Part shown: positions 7,631-15,255 of the stretch, one piece after another
How positions within the stretch are numbered: the first letter of the stretch is position 1
Layout of the letters: each line of letters begins with the position of its first letter
Source: Treponema sp.
GTDB taxonomy: Bacteria > Spirochaetota > Spirochaetia > Treponematales > Breznakiellaceae
Assembly (NCBI GenBank): GCA_009784995.1
Contig: WQXE01000014.1
Location: forward strand, 1 to 21,517
Direction of reading: 5' to 3'
Length of the DNA: 21,517 bases
Notes under the pieces: generated by a model
Databases searched by the model: none
Seen by the model: the letters and a program-made list of their open reading frames with translations, nothing else
What the model was told of the DNA's origin: nothing
Made by a program: the position numbers and the translations under genes

Positions 7631-7656
7631 TATTATATAATAATATTTATATAATA
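7631..7656. repeat. A/T-only perfect palindrome at the fabH stop codon
   Basis: The 10-base arms 7631-7640 and 7647-7656 surround a six-base loop. The fabH TAA (7647-7649) opens the right arm. The stem is pure A/T and so weak. It could act in mRNA processing or translational spacing rather than as a classical terminator, since fabD follows within 33 bases. Confidence 0.65.
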
Positions 7657-8696
7657 ATAATATTACCGCCGTAAGTAAGACCACCGCCAAATCCTACGGT
7701 CAAAATTAAATCACCTTTATTAAGCTGACCGCTTCGATTTAGTTCATCTAACGCGATTGGAATTGTCGCCGATGATGTATTCGCGTATTCTTCGATGTTC
7801 AAGTAGAACTTTTCAATCGGAATACGCAATCTTTTCGCCGCCGCCTGAACAATCCTCGCGTTTGCCTGATGAGGGATAATCCTCGCGATCCGCTCGATAC
7901 TGATATCACCCAAACCCTCAATTTTTGTTTTCATTAAAGTCTCAAGCGTGTCAGTTATTGCCTTTACGGCAAAGTTGTACACTTCCTGCCCATTCATTTC
8001 GATGCAGATACCGGTATCAACTACCTCACCCTTTTTATAAGGATTTCTGCTTCCTCCGCGGCGCATCACAAGGCTTTCATTACCGCTGCCGTCGGCGCGT
8101 AAAAGACTATAAAGTAAACCGCTTTCGCGATTATCTAAAGTCTTTTCTATTATAACAGCTCCCGCGCCATCGCCAAACAGAACACAAGTTCCCCTGTCGT
8201 CCCAATTTGTCATCTTGCTAAGAATTTCAGAACCAATTACAAGCGCTCTTTTCCGCAGCGGATTGACACTTAAAAGCCCTGAAGCGGTTTCAAGACCGTA
8301 AACAAAACCGGTACAGCCCGCTGTAATGTCCATAGCCATCGCGTTGAGCGCTCCGATTTTACTTTGCACAACACAGGCTGTAGACGGAGTACCAAAGAAA
8401 TCGGCGGTAGCTGTCGCCAGGATAATCACATCGATGGCAGCGGCTGCCTGCTCGGCGGCTTTATCCCTTTGATCAGGATCGTTTCCTGTATAACCGCCAG
8501 CCATCGCGAGAGCGTTTTTAGCCGCTTCTACCGCTAAATCGCTGCATGCTACCGATTCATCAGCTATGTGACGGTTTCCAATCCCTGTATGGGACCTTAT
8601 CCATTCATCGCTGGTGTCAATAAGAGCCGCCAAATCATCATTACTAACCTTTTTGGGCGGTACAGCTCTTCCAGTTCCAATAATTTCAATAGCCAT
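7647..8696 (-). CDS. fabH: 3-oxoacyl-ACP synthase III (initiating condensing enzyme)
   Basis: This enzyme starts fatty-acid synthesis by condensing acetyl-CoA (or another primer) with malonyl-ACP. The catalytic triad is complete: C128 in DITAGCTGFVYG, H276 in PHQANARI and N306 in YANTSSA. The N-terminus IEIIGTGRAVPPKKVSNDD is typical. I choose ATG 8696 (349 aa); an in-frame TTG at 8720 adds eight residues unlike the family. Neither start has a clear ribosome-binding site. The protein is longer than the usual 320-330 aa because of an insertion of roughly 20 residues at about 67-87, before the strand IDVIILATAT. It is the first gene of the fab/acc cluster. Confidence 0.95.
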   Translation of the reverse strand: MAIEIIGTGRAVPPKKVSNDDLAALIDTSDEWIRSHTGIGNRHIADESVACSDLAVEAAKNALAMAGGYTGNDPDQRDKAAEQAAAAIDVIILATATADFFGTPSTACVVQSKIGALNAMAMDITAGCTGFVYGLETASGLLSVNPLRKRALVIGSEILSKMTNWDDRGTCVLFGDGAGAVIIEKTLDNRESGLLYSLLRADGSGNESLVMRRGGSRNPYKKGEVVDTGICIEMNGQEVYNFAVKAITDTLETLMKTKIEGLGDISIERIARIIPHQANARIVQAAAKRLRIPIEKFYLNIEEYANTSSATIPIALDELNRSGQLNKGDLILTVGFGGGLTYGGNIIII

Positions 8697-8705
8697 GTCT
8701 TTATT

Positions 8706-8739
8706 ATGACAAAAACGCAATAAATGTCACGCTTGTCAT
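8706..8739. promoter_or_regulatory. TGACA/TGTCA dyad in the fabH leader, candidate operator
   Basis: ATGACAA (8706-8712) and TTGTCAT (8733-8739) form a perfect 7-bp dyad 20 bases apart. A further TGTCA lies at 8725-8729. The cluster falls between the predicted fabH transcription start (about 8739) and the start codon, where a repressor could block transcription or an RNA hairpin could form. No FapR-type consensus is recognised. The regulator is unknown. Confidence 0.4.
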
Positions 8740-8745
8740 TCTCCC

Positions 8746-8774
8746 AGTATTTATAATTTTCTTGATTATGTCAA
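8746..8774 (-). promoter_or_regulatory. Predicted sigma-70-type promoter for the fab/acc cluster
   Basis: On the minus strand, a perfect TTGACA (8774-8769) is followed after exactly 17 bases by AATACT (8751-8746). Expected transcription start is near 8739, giving a leader of about 43 bases before fabH. The -10 box is imperfect (four of six). No other good promoter was seen inside the cluster. Confidence 0.6.
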
Positions 8775-8865
8775 GAGGGAACCTACAACTATGTAAAAAA
8801 CATAGATATCCATTAGACACAGCTTTATTTTTCATAGTTGCGTCAGGTAATTATGTATTATTTTC

Positions 8866-8874
8866 TGATATAAT
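8866..8874 (+). promoter_or_regulatory. Extended -10 promoter abutting the radical SAM gene
   Basis: TGATATAAT is a perfect extended -10 (TG at 8866-8867, TATAAT at 8869-8874) with no good -35. The expected start of transcription is about 8881, only about four bases before the ATG at 8885. The AGGG at 8877-8880 would then fall outside the mRNA. Confidence 0.5.
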
Positions 8875-8884
8875 TCAGGGAATA

Positions 8885-9826
8885 ATGAAAGACATTTATA
8901 AATCCTGCCTTTTATGTCCCAGAAATTGCGCGGTTGACAGGTTCGCGGGAAAAACAGGTTTCTGCGGAGAAACCGCGGAACTGCGAATCGGCACCGCGGT
9001 CATCCATCGCGGGGAAGAACCGCCTTTAATCGGAACAGGGGGCTCGGGAACAATTTTTATAAGCGGCTGTAATTTAGGCTGTGTTTTTTGCCAAAATTAC
9101 CAAGTTTCGCAAGGCGCGAATAAAGAGCCGCCAATCGGTAAAACCGTTAGCGAAGAAGAGTTTGCAAACATCTGTTTAATGTTATGCGACAATGGAGCGG
9201 AAAATATAAATATAGTAACAGGAAGTCACGCTGTACCTGGTATCATCGAAGGATTTATCGCGGCAAAAAAGAAAGGTTTAAATATTCCGATTCTCTGGAA
9301 TTCATCCGGGTACGACAGCCTTGAAGCTCTCGATCTTTTAAAGGAACATGTTGATATCTTTCTTCCCGATTTAAAAACATTGGACAGCGAAATTTCGTTT
9401 AAGTTTTCCAACGCGCCTGATTATCCCGATGTAGCAAAAGCGGCTATAAAAAAAATGATCGATATCGTACAGGAAAAATATCCCGAATCCGCTTGTGAAA
9501 AAGTAATTATCCGCCATTTAATTTTACCGGGTTTCCTTGAATCAACAAAATCAGTTATACAATGGTTCGCTAAAAACGCGAAAGATAAAGCCTTGCTTTC
9601 TATTATGACTCAGTATACGCCAATTCCCGGTATTAAAGGAAAAGCGCCAACGCGGTATGTAAGTAAAAATGATTATGATACTGTAATGGGCTGGCTTGAA
9701 GAATTTGAAATTGAAGACGGTTTTTGTCAAGAGCTTGTTACAGGAAAAGAATGGCTTCCTGATTTTAGGCGAATTAATCCATTTCCATCAAAATTATCTG
9801 TGCCTGTTTGGTCTGGGAATAGTTAG
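8885..9826 (+). CDS. PflX-type radical SAM protein (COG1313-like)
   Basis: The radical SAM cluster motif CxxxCxxC is at C62, C66 and C69 in SGCNLGCVFCQNY. Four further cysteines at the N-terminus (C8, C11, C15, C27; CLLCPRNC and GFCG) are typical of the PflX family, along with HRGEEPPLIGTGGSGTIF. These proteins resemble pyruvate formate-lyase activases but their substrate is generally unknown. I choose ATG 8885 (313 aa, normal length). The frame is open to 8762, but those 41 codons are unlike the family and overlap both promoters. No glycyl-radical enzyme is nearby, so no partner can be named. It is divergent from fabH and 46 bases ahead of moxR. Confidence 0.85.
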   Translation: MKDIYKSCLLCPRNCAVDRFAGKTGFCGETAELRIGTAVIHRGEEPPLIGTGGSGTIFISGCNLGCVFCQNYQVSQGANKEPPIGKTVSEEEFANICLMLCDNGAENINIVTGSHAVPGIIEGFIAAKKKGLNIPILWNSSGYDSLEALDLLKEHVDIFLPDLKTLDSEISFKFSNAPDYPDVAKAAIKKMIDIVQEKYPESACEKVIIRHLILPGFLESTKSVIQWFAKNAKDKALLSIMTQYTPIPGIKGKAPTRYVSKNDYDTVMGWLEEFEIEDGFCQELVTGKEWLPDFRRINPFPSKLSVPVWSGNS

Positions 9827-9835
9827 GATTTACAA

Positions 9836-9864
9836 TTGATTTAACCGTAGTTCCGGTATATTAT
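9836..9864 (+). promoter_or_regulatory. Predicted promoter for the Bat operon
   Basis: TTGATT (9836-9841) and TATTAT (9859-9864) are 17 bases apart, matching the consensus in four and five of six positions. The expected start is about 9871, so the ATG at 9873 would be almost at the 5' end. No ribosome-binding site precedes the gene. Confidence 0.55.
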
Positions 9865-9872
9865 ATAAAAAC

Positions 9873-10916
9873 ATGGTACAAAAAGAAGATTTAGATCGAT
9901 GTGTCTCATTAATCGCGGCTTGCAGAAAGGAAATGGCTGTAAGGATAGTCGGACAAAAGGAAATGGTAGACGGTCTACTTTCCGCGCTTGTGGCAGGCGG
10001 GCATATACTTTTAGAAGGAGTACCGGGGCTAGCGAAAACTTTGGCGGTAAAAAGCCTCGCGGAAATTACGGGACTTGATTTTAAACGAATTCAATTTACA
10101 CCCGATCTTTTACCGGCGGATTTAACAGGGACAATGATTTGGGAACAGGCAAACGGAAAATTCTCGGTTAGGCGCGGACCTGTTTTCGCCAATGTAATTC
10201 TCGCGGACGAAATAAACCGCGCTCCGGCAAAAGTGCAATCCGCTCTTTTAGAAGCGATGGAAGAAAAACAGGTAACAATCGGAGACGAAACTCATCCCCT
10301 GCCCGACCCATTTTTTGTTCTCGCTACAGAAAACCCAATTGAACACGAAGGAACTTATTCCCTGCCGGAAGCGGAACTTGATCGCTTCCTTATGAAGCTG
10401 CTTGTTGTTTATCCGCAGCCTGTAGAAGAACTTAGTATCGTAAAAAATAGCCCGGATATGTCAAGCGGTTCATCAAATACTAGAAACCCATTAAATCCAA
10501 TTCTAAACATGGAAAAATTAAATTATTTAAGACGCATAGCGGACGAGATTCATGTTGACGATGAAATAAGCAAATATATAGTTTCGGTTGTAACAGCGAC
10601 ACGCCCCGCGTCAACAAGGCTTTCGCATGTAAAAACAAAACAATCCGCGGCGGAAAGCGCGAAAACCGTTTCGTCAGACAGCGTATACCGTTATGTGTCA
10701 TTCGGCGCGTCTCCCAGAGCTTCTATCGCTCTTTACCGGTGCTGCCGCATATTGGCTATGTTTGAAGGGCGCAATTTTGTAAGCCCTGAAGATGTAAAAA
10801 AAGCGGCTCTGCCCGTTTTACGGCACAGAATCGTACTCAGTTACGAAGCTGAAGCCGAAGATATGGATACCGACGCTGTTATCGCGAGAATCTTAAGCCA
10901 TGTTCCAGTTCCGTAA
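9873..10916 (+). CDS. MoxR-family AAA+ ATPase of the Bat operon
   Basis: This is a cytoplasmic AAA+ chaperone-like ATPase of the MoxR family, thought to help mature or remodel von Willebrand A (VWA) proteins encoded next to it. Walker A is GVPGLAKT (49-56), Walker B ends in ADEINR (111-116), a sensor ATENP follows, and GASPRAS is near residue 280. The 347 aa are slightly above average because of a linker between the TRPASTRLSHVK segment and YRYVSFGASPRAS. No Shine-Dalgarno sequence precedes the ATG, and a promoter lies directly against it. It opens a five-gene operon with DUF58, a membrane protein, BatA and BatB/C. Whether the operon serves stress tolerance or enzyme assembly in this organism is unknown. 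Confidence 0.93.
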   Translation: MVQKEDLDRCVSLIAACRKEMAVRIVGQKEMVDGLLSALVAGGHILLEGVPGLAKTLAVKSLAEITGLDFKRIQFTPDLLPADLTGTMIWEQANGKFSVRRGPVFANVILADEINRAPAKVQSALLEAMEEKQVTIGDETHPLPDPFFVLATENPIEHEGTYSLPEAELDRFLMKLLVVYPQPVEELSIVKNSPDMSSGSSNTRNPLNPILNMEKLNYLRRIADEIHVDDEISKYIVSVVTATRPASTRLSHVKTKQSAAESAKTVSSDSVYRYVSFGASPRASIALYRCCRILAMFEGRNFVSPEDVKKAALPVLRHRIVLSYEAEAEDMDTDAVIARILSHVPVP

Positions 10917-10928
10917 CAGGAAACCATT

Positions 10929-11843
10929 ATGGAAACAAGCGAGTTATTACGAAATATAATAAACCTTCCGATGTTTTCAAGCGGACTTGCCGAAGAAATG
11001 CTTGCCGGAAATTTTAGATCGATCTTTAAAGGTCAGGGGATGGAGTTTGACGAAGCGCGTCATTATGAACCCGGAGATGATATAAGATCGATTGACTGGA
11101 ACGCGAGCGCGAGGTTTGGAAACCCTTTTGTAAAGATGTACCGCGAAGAGCGCGAACTTACAACTTTAATTTTACTTGATGTATCTCCTTCCATGCACAG
11201 GAGCAGCATGGCAAAACATGGTTTAAGTCCTTTTGAGCAAGCTCTATTTTCTACCGCGTTGATCGCTTTTTCCGCGGAACATACAGGACAGCAGCTTGGA
11301 GCTTTATTTTTTGACAGAGATATAGAAAAAGTTTTTTCGCCAAGGAAAGGACGCAAATCCATAATGGCGCTTGTAATGGCGGCTTTACATTACCAAAACA
11401 ATATTACAACACGCAGGACTCAATATGGCAGTGATATCGCGTCGGCTTTAAACGGAGCGCAGCGACTTTTAAAAAAAAGATCTCTTGTAATTTTAATTTC
11501 CGATTTTTACAGCATTAACTGGGAACAGGAAATGGGAAATCTTTGCCGCAAACACGACTGCATAGCGATAAGAATTAACGACAATCAGGAACTCTCATTT
11601 GAAGGACTTGTAACTCTGGAAGATCCAGAAACTGGTATAAGAATAGAAGCTCCCGCCGGGCTGGATTCTTTTAAAGAAAGCTGGTCATACTGGCACAAAG
11701 AGCGTTCAATAAACTGGGAATCGCAGTGTAAAAAAAGCGGAGCGTCATATCTGGATCTATCTACTGGAACGGACGCCGCGTCATCATTAATAAAATTTTT
11801 TAGCCGTCATAACACAGGTCAATACAGGTTTCGTAAAAAATGA
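10929..11843 (+). CDS. DUF58-family VWA-like protein
   Basis: The DUF58 signature is clear: GQGMEFDEARHYEPGDDIRS followed by IDWNASARFGNPFVK (residues 35-69). A VWA-like metal-binding motif DVSPS lies at 84-88, and no membrane segment is apparent. DUF58 proteins are nearly always encoded beside MoxR ATPases and are likely clients or partners of them. The gene starts 12 bases after moxR with AGGAAA upstream, and its TGA overlaps the next ATG as ATGA. The 304 aa are normal for the family. The biochemical role is not known. Confidence 0.9.
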   Translation: METSELLRNIINLPMFSSGLAEEMLAGNFRSIFKGQGMEFDEARHYEPGDDIRSIDWNASARFGNPFVKMYREERELTTLILLDVSPSMHRSSMAKHGLSPFEQALFSTALIAFSAEHTGQQLGALFFDRDIEKVFSPRKGRKSIMALVMAALHYQNNITTRRTQYGSDIASALNGAQRLLKKRSLVILISDFYSINWEQEMGNLCRKHDCIAIRINDNQELSFEGLVTLEDPETGIRIEAPAGLDSFKESWSYWHKERSINWESQCKKSGASYLDLSTGTDAASSLIKFFSRHNTGQYRFRKK

Positions 11844-12688
11844 AAATATTCTTGGGTTTATTATTCTTATTAATCTATAATGTATCTTTCGCGCAGAGCG
11901 CGCCGTATTTAGTTCCGCGTGTTATTTATGTGGGAGATCCTGCCGCGCTTGTTCTGCCATTACAAGCAACAGAACAAAATTATCCAGACATTATAATTAC
12001 AGAAAACCTGCCATTAAATGATAATATCGATTTTCATCGTATAGTTTATGAACGGCGCGTTACGGGAAGCAGACTTGTAATTGAATTTACAGCTTTCTCT
12101 CCGGGTATTCATGAATTTCCCGCAATAGAAATAACAGGAGAATCATTTACAGGATTATCTATCACGGTAAATTCTATTTTGGACGGCAGAACCGATCGCT
12201 CTTTTTCAGGAACAGCGTCTACACTCGCTATGCCGGGTACGGCGTTAATGCTTTACGGAACAATAGCTATAATTGTTTTTATAATCCTTTTATCAATATG
12301 GTTTTTCGCAAAAGGACGTTTAATACTAAAAAAATTATTGGAAAAATGGAATCGTAAAAGGCTTTTTACAATAATACGCAATACAGAAAAACGTCTTCGC
12401 AAGTCTATTATAAAAGGAACAAATAACAGAATAATTCTTGACAAACTTTCGGATGAAACCAGAAATTTTCTTACTGTTTTAAGCGGAAACAACTGCCGTT
12501 CCATGACAGCAAGCGAATTTGAACTATTGTCTGATAGTCAAGAAGAATTAAAAGGGTTTGGGGATTTTTTCCGCAGCTGCGATGGGTTTAGGTTTTCCGG
12601 CGTTAATATTAATTCGCGGGATATAATAAAATTGTTAGACGATTTAAAAGTTTTTATAAACGAACTTAATATACGCGGGAAGGAGTAA
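11840..12688 (+). CDS. Bat-operon membrane protein: signal peptide, ectodomain, one TM, cytoplasmic tail
   Basis: I do not recognise a named family with certainty. Residues 1-18 are a signal peptide with likely cleavage after SFA. Residues 20-130 look beta-rich and would be extracytoplasmic. A single membrane helix spans about 136-156 (LYGTIAIIVFIILLSIWFFA), followed by a basic, helical tail of about 125 residues. The position between DUF58 and BatA is that of DUF4381 or BatD-like proteins in other Bat operons. The layout (ectodomain, TM, cytoplasmic helices) fits a much shortened BatD, which is inference. It overlaps the DUF58 gene by ATGA and stops two bases before batA. Confidence 0.8.
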   Translation: MKIFLGLLFLLIYNVSFAQSAPYLVPRVIYVGDPAALVLPLQATEQNYPDIIITENLPLNDNIDFHRIVYERRVTGSRLVIEFTAFSPGIHEFPAIEITGESFTGLSITVNSILDGRTDRSFSGTASTLAMPGTALMLYGTIAIIVFIILLSIWFFAKGRLILKKLLEKWNRKRLFTIIRNTEKRLRKSIIKGTNNRIILDKLSDETRNFLTVLSGNNCRSMTASEFELLSDSQEELKGFGDFFRSCDGFRFSGVNINSRDIIKLLDDLKVFINELNIRGKE

Positions 12689-12690
12689 AC

Positions 12691-13689
12691 GTGGGTTTTA
12701 GTTTTGATAATCCGTTTATCGCGGTATCCGCGTTTTTATTAATCCCTGCCGCCGCTTTTATTTTCTCGCGCATGAAAAATCCGTTTGTCGCGGCAATTCC
12801 ATTGGGAGCGCCCGGCGGTGTTCCGTACAAAACAACACAGTTGATTGGAATCGTAAAAATTTTAAAATTCCTTGAAATAACAGGAATTTTTTTATTATTT
12901 TTCAGCGCCGCGAATCCAATAATTAAAACTCTGGAAACCGTATGGTTAAACAGGGGCGCGGACATTATGTTCATAATGGATGTAAGCCCAAGTATGGCAG
13001 CTGTCGATATGGACGGAAAAAACCGTTTTGAAACAGGCAGAAACTTACTTATAGAATTCGCGGATAAAAGACCTTCGGATAGTATCGGTCTTGTAGCAGT
13101 CGGCGAAGACGCGGCTCTTTTATTGCCTCCTACAACAGACAGACAGATTTTAAAACTCAGATTGCAACAGCTTAGAATTGGAGAACTTGGAGACGGAACA
13201 GCGCTCGGCATGGGGATCGCGACAGCGGCGTATCACCTTGATAAATCAAACGCGAAACGCAGAGTCGCGGTTTTAATCACAGACGGCGAAAATAACGCGG
13301 GCGCGATTCATCCTGAAACAGCGGCTGGACTATTAAAAGAAATGGGAATATCTTTTTGGGTTATCGCGGTTGGTTCTGCCGGAGAGGTATTTTTGGATTA
13401 TGTCGATCCTTTTACAAATATACGGCAAAGAGGTATTTTCGATTCACGTTACGATGTAGAAAGCCTTCGCCGTCTTACAACAATAGGCGCGGGAACATTT
13501 ATTATCGCTCCTTCGGCGGATACATTCGCGGCGGCATTTTACCGCCTTGATGATAACGAAATTATAATACAAAGGTCCAGGATCGTAAGCCGTTTATCTT
13601 CTTACGCTTTTCCATTTTTAATAAGCGCGGTAATTTTATTAACAACTGTAAAATTTATAAGACGTTTTCTTTTGGGGGCAATAGTATGA
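12691..13689 (+). CDS. batA: BatA-type von Willebrand factor A domain membrane protein
   Basis: Two membrane segments lie at the N-terminus (about 8-26 and 55-75), a VWA domain at about 88-280 and a C-terminal membrane helix at about 305-325. The MIDAS metal site is complete: DVSPS at 97-101, a Thr in GDGTALG, and the Asp of ITDGENNAG. Such VWA domains bind divalent metal and protein partners; BatA and BatB probably form an envelope complex served by MoxR. Translation begins at GTG 12691 with GGAAGGAG upstream, two bases after the previous stop. It ends in an ATGA overlap with the next gene. Length (332 aa) is normal. Confidence 0.93.
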   Translation: MGFSFDNPFIAVSAFLLIPAAAFIFSRMKNPFVAAIPLGAPGGVPYKTTQLIGIVKILKFLEITGIFLLFFSAANPIIKTLETVWLNRGADIMFIMDVSPSMAAVDMDGKNRFETGRNLLIEFADKRPSDSIGLVAVGEDAALLLPPTTDRQILKLRLQQLRIGELGDGTALGMGIATAAYHLDKSNAKRRVAVLITDGENNAGAIHPETAAGLLKEMGISFWVIAVGSAGEVFLDYVDPFTNIRQRGIFDSRYDVESLRRLTTIGAGTFIIAPSADTFAAAFYRLDDNEIIIQRSRIVSRLSSYAFPFLISAVILLTTVKFIRRFLLGAIV

Positions 13690-15230
13690 TATTTGACTAC
13701 CCATTTTTATTAATTGGTTTTTTTATTTTTATTCCATTAACTATCTTTGATATAATCGGTACAAAAAAAAGAATAAAAATGACAGAAAAACTTGAAAGAA
13801 AATTGTTAACATCAAAATTGTTTTTCAGGTTATTTTTAGTTTTTATAATAATAGCGCTCGCGGGACCGCGTTGGGGTTTGGAATATGTACCTACAGAATA
13901 CAGGCGTGGTCTTGATATTGTTTTCGCTATTGATGTTTCGCGCAGTATGGACATTCGTGACGCGAACGAACAAAGCCGCTTAGAAAGTGGTTTACAAATA
14001 GCGAAAGAAACTCTTATTTCTGTCGCGGGCGCCAGGTACGCCGCCGCCATTGGACGTTCAAGGGGTTATCTTGCCATTCCGCTGACTTACGACAATGAAG
14101 CGACTATGATTTTCCTTGAAACGCTAGACGGCTCTTCCATGACGGGAAGAAGCACTAATCTTGAAACTCTTGTAGAAGTATCGATTGGCGCGTTTCAAAA
14201 TACTTCCGCGGCGCAAAAGATAATCATTCTTATATCTGACGGTGAATCACATTTTGGAGTATTAAGAAACGCGGTTAATAATTGTTTAAGAGAAGGAATT
14301 ATTATTAACGCTGTAGCGGTTGGCAGCGACGAAGGCCAGCTTGTTCCGGAAAGATTAAATGATCCCGACGCGCCAATGGTTTTAAGCCGCAGAGATTCTT
14401 TGGTTATGCGGACAGCCGCTGAAAGAACAGGCGGCATTTACATTGACGCGAACCGCTCTGACGCGGCTTCATTACTTTCTTCTCATTTATTATCAATAAC
14501 ACAGGGAAAAAATATGTTTAACTTTGATGATGACGGCAGAAAAGAGCCAAAACAGCGCCGTACATTATTTATCATTTTGGCGATACTCGCTTATGGCGCT
14601 TCAAAGTTTGTTACACGACAATCAAGGCAAAATCCTCGTTCCGCTCAGATACTTCCGCTTGTTTCAATCGCGGTTTTTTTATTATTTTTCTCTTCATGTT
14701 CGGAAGGCAAACTGCTTTTAATTCAAGCCAATTATTTACATTCACAAAATCGATACGATGAAGCTTTAAATTCATATTACGAAGCGTTAAACCACAAAGA
14801 CGCGGCTCCTTATGCCGAATACGGACTTGGTTTAACATATTATCTGCTCGATCATGACGAAGAAGCGATAAAACGATACAATGATTCAAAAAAAATACTT
14901 GAAACATTATCCGGCAGCGAACACCGCGAACTTCGTTTCAGGAATCATTACAATTCAGGAATTATATTATTTGAAAACGAAAATTATACTTCCGCCGCTT
15001 TGGAATTTAGAGAAGCTCTGCGAGTAGACCCAAGAAGAATCGACGCTAAACGGAATCTGGAATTAACATTACTTTCGATTAGTATGACGGAAACAAAAAC
15101 AGAAAATAATTCGGATAATCTTACACAACAAAAAGAAATTTTATTTGATTTATTAAGACAGGAAGAACAGCAATTATGGAAAAGCCGCGAATGGACACCC
15201 GAAGAAACTTTCACAGGACCGGATTACTAA
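13686..15230 (+). CDS. BatB VWA protein fused to a BatC-like TPR domain, with an internal lipobox-like segment
   Basis: The N-terminal part is BatB: membrane helices at about 5-23 and 44-60, a VWA domain at 75-270 with MIDAS DVSRS (83-87) and ISDGE, and a third helix at 293-309. A fourth hydrophobic stretch (323-337) ends in LLFFSSC with C338, which resembles a lipoprotein signal. Residues 345-465 hold about three TPR-like repeats, as in separate BatC proteins. The charged loop 24-45 suggests its cytoplasmic location, so the VWA and TPR parts would both be periplasmic. No convincing internal start codon with a ribosome-binding site precedes the TPR part, so it seems a true fusion. Last gene of the operon, with an ATGA overlap with batA. 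Confidence 0.88.
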   Translation: MIFDYPFLLIGFFIFIPLTIFDIIGTKKRIKMTEKLERKLLTSKLFFRLFLVFIIIALAGPRWGLEYVPTEYRRGLDIVFAIDVSRSMDIRDANEQSRLESGLQIAKETLISVAGARYAAAIGRSRGYLAIPLTYDNEATMIFLETLDGSSMTGRSTNLETLVEVSIGAFQNTSAAQKIIILISDGESHFGVLRNAVNNCLREGIIINAVAVGSDEGQLVPERLNDPDAPMVLSRRDSLVMRTAAERTGGIYIDANRSDAASLLSSHLLSITQGKNMFNFDDDGRKEPKQRRTLFIILAILAYGASKFVTRQSRQNPRSAQILPLVSIAVFLLFFSSCSEGKLLLIQANYLHSQNRYDEALNSYYEALNHKDAAPYAEYGLGLTYYLLDHDEEAIKRYNDSKKILETLSGSEHRELRFRNHYNSGIILFENENYTSAALEFREALRVDPRRIDAKRNLELTLLSISMTETKTENNSDNLTQQKEILFDLLRQEEQQLWKSREWTPEETFTGPDY

Positions 15231-15255
15231 TAAAAAATATTCGAATTATTTTTTA
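15231..15255. terminator. A/T-rich bidirectional terminator candidate
   Basis: Arms TAAAAAATA (15231-15239) and TATTTTTTA (15247-15255) pair perfectly over a seven-base loop. It sits between two converging genes and gives a run of U on either transcript. The stem has no G/C, so it would be weak. It overlaps the stop codon of the minus-strand methyltransferase. Confidence 0.45.

Noticed and set aside
8762..8884. N-terminal extension of the radical SAM reading frame (41 codons)
   Set aside because: The residues do not resemble the PflX family, no ribosome-binding site precedes the far start, and the stretch overlaps the fabH promoter.
12666..13211. Long open frame on the minus strand opposite batA
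   Set aside because: It lies entirely against the BatA gene, which has a full VWA metal site; the mirrored frame has no recognisable domain.
14524..14730. Separate start for a stand-alone BatC inside the BatB/C gene
   Set aside because: No in-frame ATG or GTG with a ribosome-binding site was found before the hydrophobic segment; the only in-frame TTG seen there lacks a ribosome-binding site.
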